Position numbers and translations under genes: made by a program. Shown piece after piece: positions 60,168 to 64,000 of a stretch of DNA of 64,000 nucleotides. Each line of letters begins with the position of its first letter. Position 1 is the stretch's first letter. The stretch is taken from positions 186,001 through 250,000 of the forward strand of contig NZ_JACSJI010000002.1 in the NCBI RefSeq assembly GCF_014349105.1, written 5' to 3'. The stretch comes from Caulobacter sp. 17J80-11 (GTDB lineage: Bacteria > Pseudomonadota > Alphaproteobacteria > Caulobacterales > Caulobacteraceae). The notes under the pieces were generated by a model, which was not told the origin of the DNA, did no database searches, and saw only the letters and a list, made by a program, of their open reading frames with translations.

Positions 60168-60700
60168 CCCCGCGTGACGACACCTCCACCCCCTGGTCCG
60201 TGCCCGTGCGCGTGGAAGCCGTCGGCGCGGGCCTGACGCGCCGCCTGGTCGCGGAAGAATCCGTACGGGAACGCGTGGCCAAGGCGCTGGACCTGGCCGG
60301 GCTGGACAGCCTGGAGGCCGAGGTCGAGGTGCGCCCGGTGCTGGACACCCACTACGAGATCCGCGGCCGGTTCAAGGCGGCGGTGGTCTACACCTGCGGC
60401 GTGACGCTCGAGACCTTCCCGTCGGAGGTGGACGGCGACTTCGACATGCGCGCCACCACCGACCCGGCCGCCGTCTCCTACGAGGACAGCGGCGAGATCA
60501 CCCTGGAGACGCTGGATCCGCCGGACCTGATCGAGCACGGCGTGCTGGACCTCGGCGCCTATGTGGTCGAGCAGCTGGCGCTGGAGCTGGACCCGTTTCC
60601 GCGCAAGCCCGGCGTGGAGTTCGAGAACCCCGCCCAGGAAGCCGAACCGTCGCCCTTCGCCAAGCTGGCCCAGCTGAAGCTGAACGAACCGGAACGCTGA
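60164..60700 (+). CDS. YceD/DUF177 family protein
   Basis: 178 residues. TPWSVPVRVEAVGAGLTRRL at the N-terminus, ALDLAGLDSLEAEVEV, VYTCGVTLETFPSEVDGDFD, LIEHGVLDLGAYVVEQLALE with LDPFPRKPG, the DUF177 pattern. Relatives are linked to 23S rRNA accumulation and often sit next to rpmF and plsX; here rpmF is not between them. Start ATG 60164 overlaps the previous stop; a GTG at 60146 is possible. Confidence 0.9.
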   Translation: MTPRDDTSTPWSVPVRVEAVGAGLTRRLVAEESVRERVAKALDLAGLDSLEAEVEVRPVLDTHYEIRGRFKAAVVYTCGVTLETFPSEVDGDFDMRATTDPAAVSYEDSGEITLETLDPPDLIEHGVLDLGAYVVEQLALELDPFPRKPGVEFENPAQEAEPSPFAKLAQLKLNEPER

Positions 60701-60816
60701 CGCGACGTCAGCGTGCTTGCATCGGCCCCCGGCGGCGCTATCGTCCGCCCGCCTTTTGAAGACGCGTTCGCCCAGTATCCGGGGGCGGCGGCGCGTCAGG
60801 GAGCGCAGTCGACCGC

Positions 60817-61875
60817 TTGTCCGAACCGACCATCATCTCCATCGACGCCATGGGCGGCGACCACGGCCCGGCCGTGGTCGTGCCGGGCGTCGCGCGCGCC
60901 CTCGAACGCATGCAGGGCCGGACCGTGCGGATCCTGCTGCACGGCGACCAGGCCCGCATCCAGGCCGAACTGGACCGCACGCCATTGGCCGCCGCGGTCA
61001 GCGAGATCCGGCACACCGACCAGGTCATCGCCATGGACGAGAAGCCGGCCCAGGCGCTTCGCCGGGGCAAGGGCTCCAGCCTGTGGAACGCCATCGAGGC
61101 GGTGAAGAAGGGCGAGGCCCACGCGGCCGTGTCCGCCGGCAACACCGGCGCGCTGATGGCGGTCTCCAAGCTGCAGCTGCGCATGGCCGCTCCGGGGCTG
61201 GACCGTCCGGCCATCGTGGCCAGCTGGCCGACCCTGAAGGGGGTCACCGCCGTGCTGGACGTGGGCGCCAACGTCGCCAGCGACGCCGCCCAGCTGGTCG
61301 AATTCGCCATCATGGGCGAGGCCTTCCACAAGGCCGTGCACGGCTCCAAGCGCCCGACCGTGGGCCTGCTGAACGTCGGTTCCGAGGACGTGAAGGGCCA
61401 TGAGGAGGTGCGCGAGGCGCATCGCCTGCTGCGCGAGAACGGCTTTGACTTCGAGTACTACGGTTTCGTCGAGGGCGACGACATCGGCAAGGGCACGGTC
61501 GACGTCGTGGTCACGGACGGCTTCACCGGCAACATCGCCCTGAAGACCGCCGAAGGCACCGCGCGCTTCATCTCCAGCCTGCTGAAGGAGGCGCTGTCCT
61601 CCGACCTGCAGGCAAAGCTGGGCGCGCTCATCGCCATGCCGGCGCTGAAGCGCATGCGCTCGCGCATCGACTCCAACGAATACAACGGCGGGCCGCTGCT
61701 GGGGCTGAACGGCATCGTCGTGAAGAGCCATGGCGGCGCCGACGCGCGCGGCTTCGGCAACGCCATCCGGGTGGCCACGGACCTCGCCGAGAGCGACTAC
61801 GCCGCGGAAATCGCCCGTAATCTGAAGCGCCTGGACGCGGTCATTCATGACGGCCGCACCGAAGCGGAGGCCTGA
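60817..61875 (+). CDS. plsX: Phosphate acyltransferase PlsX
   Basis: Makes acyl-phosphate from acyl-ACP for phospholipid synthesis. 352 residues. IISIDAMGGDHGPAVVVPG, HAAVSAGNTGALMAVSKLQL, VGLLNVGSEDVKGHEEVREA, VVVTDGFTGNIALKTAEGTA, SHGGADARGFGNAIRVA. Starts with TTG at 60817. Its stop directly precedes the fabH GTG. Confidence 0.97.
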   Translation: MSEPTIISIDAMGGDHGPAVVVPGVARALERMQGRTVRILLHGDQARIQAELDRTPLAAAVSEIRHTDQVIAMDEKPAQALRRGKGSSLWNAIEAVKKGEAHAAVSAGNTGALMAVSKLQLRMAAPGLDRPAIVASWPTLKGVTAVLDVGANVASDAAQLVEFAIMGEAFHKAVHGSKRPTVGLLNVGSEDVKGHEEVREAHRLLRENGFDFEYYGFVEGDDIGKGTVDVVVTDGFTGNIALKTAEGTARFISSLLKEALSSDLQAKLGALIAMPALKRMRSRIDSNEYNGGPLLGLNGIVVKSHGGADARGFGNAIRVATDLAESDYAAEIARNLKRLDAVIHDGRTEAEA

Positions 61876-62856
61876 GTGACGCGTACCGTTCGCAGCGCGG
61901 TGACCGGGGTGGGCGGCTATCTGCCCGACAACGTGGTCACCAACGAAGATCTGGCCAAGATCGTCGACACGACCGACGCCTGGATCGTCGAGCGCACCGG
62001 CATCCGCCGCCGCCATAAGGCCGGCCCGGACCAGCTGACCTCCGATCTCGCGGTCGAGGCGGCCAGGAAGGCGCTGGCCGCCGCCGGCCGCACGCCGGCC
62101 GACGTCGACCTGATCGTGGTGGCCACCACCACGCCGGACCTGACCTTCCCGGCCACCGCCGCCATCGTGCAGCGCAAGCTGGGCGTGCCGGTCTGCCCGG
62201 CCTTCGACGTGCAGGCGGTGTGCTCGGGCTTTGTCTATGCGCTGAGCGTCGCCGACGGCTTCGTGGCGCGCGGGCACGCCCGCTGCGCCCTGGTGATCGG
62301 GGCCGAGGAGATGACCCGCCTGCTCGATTACACCGACCGCGGCACCTGCGTGCTGTTCGGCGACGGCGCCGGCGCGGTGGTGGTCGAGCCGGTGGAAGGC
62401 GAGGGGACCACGGCCGACCGCGGCCTGCTGGGCTTCGCGCTGCGCTGCGACGGCGGCAAGACGGACCTGCTCTACGTCGACGGCGGCCCGGCCTCGACCG
62501 GCCACGTCGGCCACCTGCGCATGGTCGGCAACCAGGTGTTCCGCCACGCGGTGGTGAACATCTCCGAGGCCATCGAGGCCGCGTCGCGCGCCGCCGGCGT
62601 CGAGATCAAGGACATCGACTGGTTCATCCCTCACCAGGCCAACCAGCGCATCCTGCAGGGCGTGGCCGACCGGCTGGGCATCGACGAGACCAAGGTGGTG
62701 TCCACCGTGGCCGACCACGCCAACACCTCGGCCGCTTCCATTCCGCTGGCCTGGGCCGCGGCGGTCGAGGACGGCCGGGTGAAACCGGGTGACCTCCTGG
62801 TGCTGGAAGCCATGGGCGGCGGCCTGACCTGGGGCGCCTGCACCCTGCGCCTCTGA
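61876..62856 (+). CDS. fabH: 3-Oxoacyl-ACP synthase III
   Basis: Starts fatty-acid chains from acyl-CoA and malonyl-ACP. 326 residues. Catalytic Cys116 in [15 protein letters not shown], His about 253 in [11 protein letters not shown] and Asn about 283 in [29 protein letters not shown] as in the family. Starts with GTG at 61876, right after plsX. Precedes ihfA by 80 bases. Confidence 0.97.
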   Translation: MTRTVRSAVTGVGGYLPDNVVTNEDLAKIVDTTDAWIVERTGIRRRHKAGPDQLTSDLAVEAARKALAAAGRTPADVDLIVVATTTPDLTFPATAAIVQRKLGVPVCPAFDVQAVCSGFVYALSVADGFVARGHARCALVIGAEEMTRLLDYTDRGTCVLFGDGAGAVVVEPVEGEGTTADRGLLGFALRCDGGKTDLLYVDGGPASTGHVGHLRMVGNQVFRHAVVNISEAIEAASRAAGVEIKDIDWFIPHQANQRILQGVADRLGIDETKVVSTVADHANTSAASIPLAWAAAVEDGRVKPGDLLVLEAMGGGLTWGACTLRL

Positions 62857-62936
62857 GAACGCTGGTCGAAGCCTTTGACTTCGCCCCGGTTTCGGGCCAT
62901 TCAATGGAGATAGGTCCTGGCTCGGGGGAGCTCGTC

Positions 62937-63251
62937 ATGAAGGGCGAAACGCTGACGCGCGCTGATCTGTGCGAAGCGGTCCACGAAGAGGTGGGGCTGT
63001 CGCGGCACGAGTGCTCGCAACTGGTCGAGCGCACGCTGGACCTAGTCGCCGAGGCGCTGGAGCGCGGCGAGACGGTCAAGCTGTCCGGTTTCGGCGTCTT
63101 CCAGGTCCGCGACAAGCGCGCCCGCATGGGCCGCAACCCCAAGACCGGTGAGCCGGCCGCGATCGATCCGCGCCGCGTGATCAGCTTCCGCGCCTCGCAG
63201 ATCATGAAGTCTCGCGTTGACGGGTCGAACGGCGCCGGTCACGCGGGGTGA
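62937..63251 (+). CDS. ihfA: Integration host factor alpha subunit
   Basis: 104 residues. [60 protein letters not shown] with the beta-ribbon arm, and [14 protein letters not shown]-bending partner of IHF beta. GGGGGAG precedes ATG 62937. Confidence 0.97.
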   Translation: MKGETLTRADLCEAVHEEVGLSRHECSQLVERTLDLVAEALERGETVKLSGFGVFQVRDKRARMGRNPKTGEPAAIDPRRVISFRASQIMKSRVDGSNGAGHAG

Positions 63252-63258
63252 CGCCGCG

Positions 63259-63702
63259 GTGACGAAAGGGCCTGACGCCTTCCGCACCATCTCCGAGGCC
63301 GCTGACGAGGTCGGCGTGCCCCAGCACGTTCTCCGCTTCTGGGAGACCAAGTTCTCCTTCATCCGGCCGCTGAAGCGCGCCGGCGGCCGGCGCTTCTACC
63401 GGCCCCAGGACGTCGCCCTGCTGCAGGGGGTGCGAACCCTGCTGTACGACAAGGGCTACAAGATCGAGGGCGTGCAGAAGCTCTACCGCGAGCAGGGGAT
63501 CAAGAACCTGGCCGCGGCCGCCCAGCCCGGCTTCGTGCCGTCGGTGGCCGGAACCCGCCTGCCGCGCGCCGCCGAAGCCGACGCGCAGCCGCTCGCCGAC
63601 CTCGCCGACGCGGACACTGCGACCCGTCTGCGCGCCGTGCTGACCGAGCTGGAAGAGGCGAAAGCCTGGCTGGACGCGATGATCGCGCGCGACGACGCCT
63701 AA
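63259..63702 (+). CDS. MerR-family transcriptional regulator
   Basis: 147 residues. The HTH region [20 protein letters not shown] is followed by [20 protein letters not shown] and [38 protein letters not shown], and a C-terminal helix [17 protein letters not shown]. This is the alphaproteobacterial MerR type that regularly follows ihfA; its effector is not known. Start GTG 63259 is preferred; an ATG at 63217 overlaps ihfA. Confidence 0.9.
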   Translation: MTKGPDAFRTISEAADEVGVPQHVLRFWETKFSFIRPLKRAGGRRFYRPQDVALLQGVRTLLYDKGYKIEGVQKLYREQGIKNLAAAAQPGFVPSVAGTRLPRAAEADAQPLADLADADTATRLRAVLTELEEAKAWLDAMIARDDA

Positions 63703-63746
63703 AGCCGTTGCGGCCCCTGCGGGGCGCCTCTATAAGGGCCGCTCTT

Positions 63747-63823
<77 letters not shown>

Positions 63824-63829
63824 TCGCCT

Positions 63830-64000
63830 CTAACGGCGGGGTCGGTCACCACGTTCGGCCCACCACAGAAGCGGCATGATCGGCACGCCCCAGGCCGTTC
63901 CCACCACCACGAAATAGATCAGCTGGACCCAGCGCACGTCCGGCAGCCGGTCGGCGAGGGTCGCCGCGGCCCAGATGTAGAAGCCCAGAAACGCCAGCAC
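63830..64000 (-). CDS. DUF2842-like membrane protein (3' part, runs off the window)
   Basis: Only the last 56 residues are visible. They read LAFLGFYIWAAATLADRLPD, WVQLIYFVVVGTAWGVPIMP and LLWWAERGDRPRR: two membrane helices with the pattern I recall for DUF2842, a small two-helix family in alphaproteobacteria. The frame is open to the window edge, so the start is not seen. Function unknown. Adjacent and convergent to the tRNA. Confidence 0.75.
   Translation of the reverse strand: MLAFLGFYIWAAATLADRLPDVRWVQLIYFVVVGTAWGVPIMPLLWWAERGDRPRR

Overview
The window is a gene-dense, GC-rich (clearly above 65 percent by eye) stretch of a bacterial chromosome. It is almost certainly from an alphaproteobacterium of the Caulobacterales (Caulobacter/Phenylobacterium type). 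Pointers are the direct-repeat SOS operator GTTC-N7-GTTC upstream of lexA, fused IspDF, a Shemin-type 5-aminolevulinate synthase, NtrYX next to hfq-hflX, a MucR/Ros regulator, a H+-pyrophosphatase, the split-lipoyl PDH operon (lipoyl domain on both E1-beta and E2), and COQ10/CBP3-type respiratory proteins. I see no prophage, plasmid, transposase or CRISPR array. This is core chromosome with a few accessory inserts. The genus is inference; the class is well supported.

Layout. 1-8 kb: 5' part of lexA, a DUF937-OmpA fusion, then trpC-trpD-trpG and trpE-ppiD on the minus strand, with a small opposite-strand membrane ORF between trpG and trpE. 8-15 kb: tpiA, secG, pyrG, a GNAT and a MAPEG protein, rpmF, a SnoaL-like protein, eno and ftsB. 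15-20 kb: pdhA-pdhB-pdhC-lpdA (pyruvate dehydrogenase complex). 20.5-26 kb: an accessory block (wrbA, an extradiol DODA-type dioxygenase, yihY, doxX, an Aas-like acyl-ACP/CoA ligase, a lipoprotein hydrolase). 26-32 kb: lipA, coq10, cinA/pncC, a large membrane spermidine-synthase-like protein, ispDF, dusB. 32.8-39 kb: ntrY-ntrX-dat-hfq-hflX. 39-43.4 kb: an orphan 2-TM protein, a beta-lactamase-like serine hydrolase, an AraC regulator, hemB and a DUF4870 protein. 43.4-47.5 kb: valine catabolism (isobutyryl-CoA dehydrogenase, 3-hydroxyisobutyryl-CoA hydrolase, a lipoprotein methyltransferase, mmsB). 47.7-49.6 kb: hemA, a small DUF6898-like gene and a MucR-type regulator. 49.8-56 kb: glyA, then a tightly overlapped nrdR-ribD(reductase only)-ribE-ribBX-ribH-nusB-thiL operon. 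56-60 kb: a Tat-like exported protein, hppA, bamE. 59.6-64 kb: CBP3 chaperone, DUF177, plsX, fabH, ihfA, a MerR regulator, tRNA-Pro(GGG) and the 3' part of a DUF2842 gene.

How it fits together: the genes are mostly central metabolism (glycolysis to acetyl-CoA, lipoate, tryptophan, haem, riboflavin/thiamine cofactors, isoprenoids, fatty-acid initiation) plus core regulators (LexA, NtrYX, Hfq, IHF, NrdR). The most notable departures from expectation are: ntrBC absent between dusB and ntrY; moaC/moeA absent between trpC and lexA; a RibD without its deaminase domain next to a RibBA whose GTP cyclohydrolase II half has lost its zinc cysteines; an NtrX without the sigma-54 GAFTGA loop; a MucR-like protein with degraded zinc ligands; and several strong palindromic elements, including a large quasi-palindrome between hppA and bamE, a structured hemA leader, and competing hairpins directly before the pyrG start codon. 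I found no clearly new multi-gene system.
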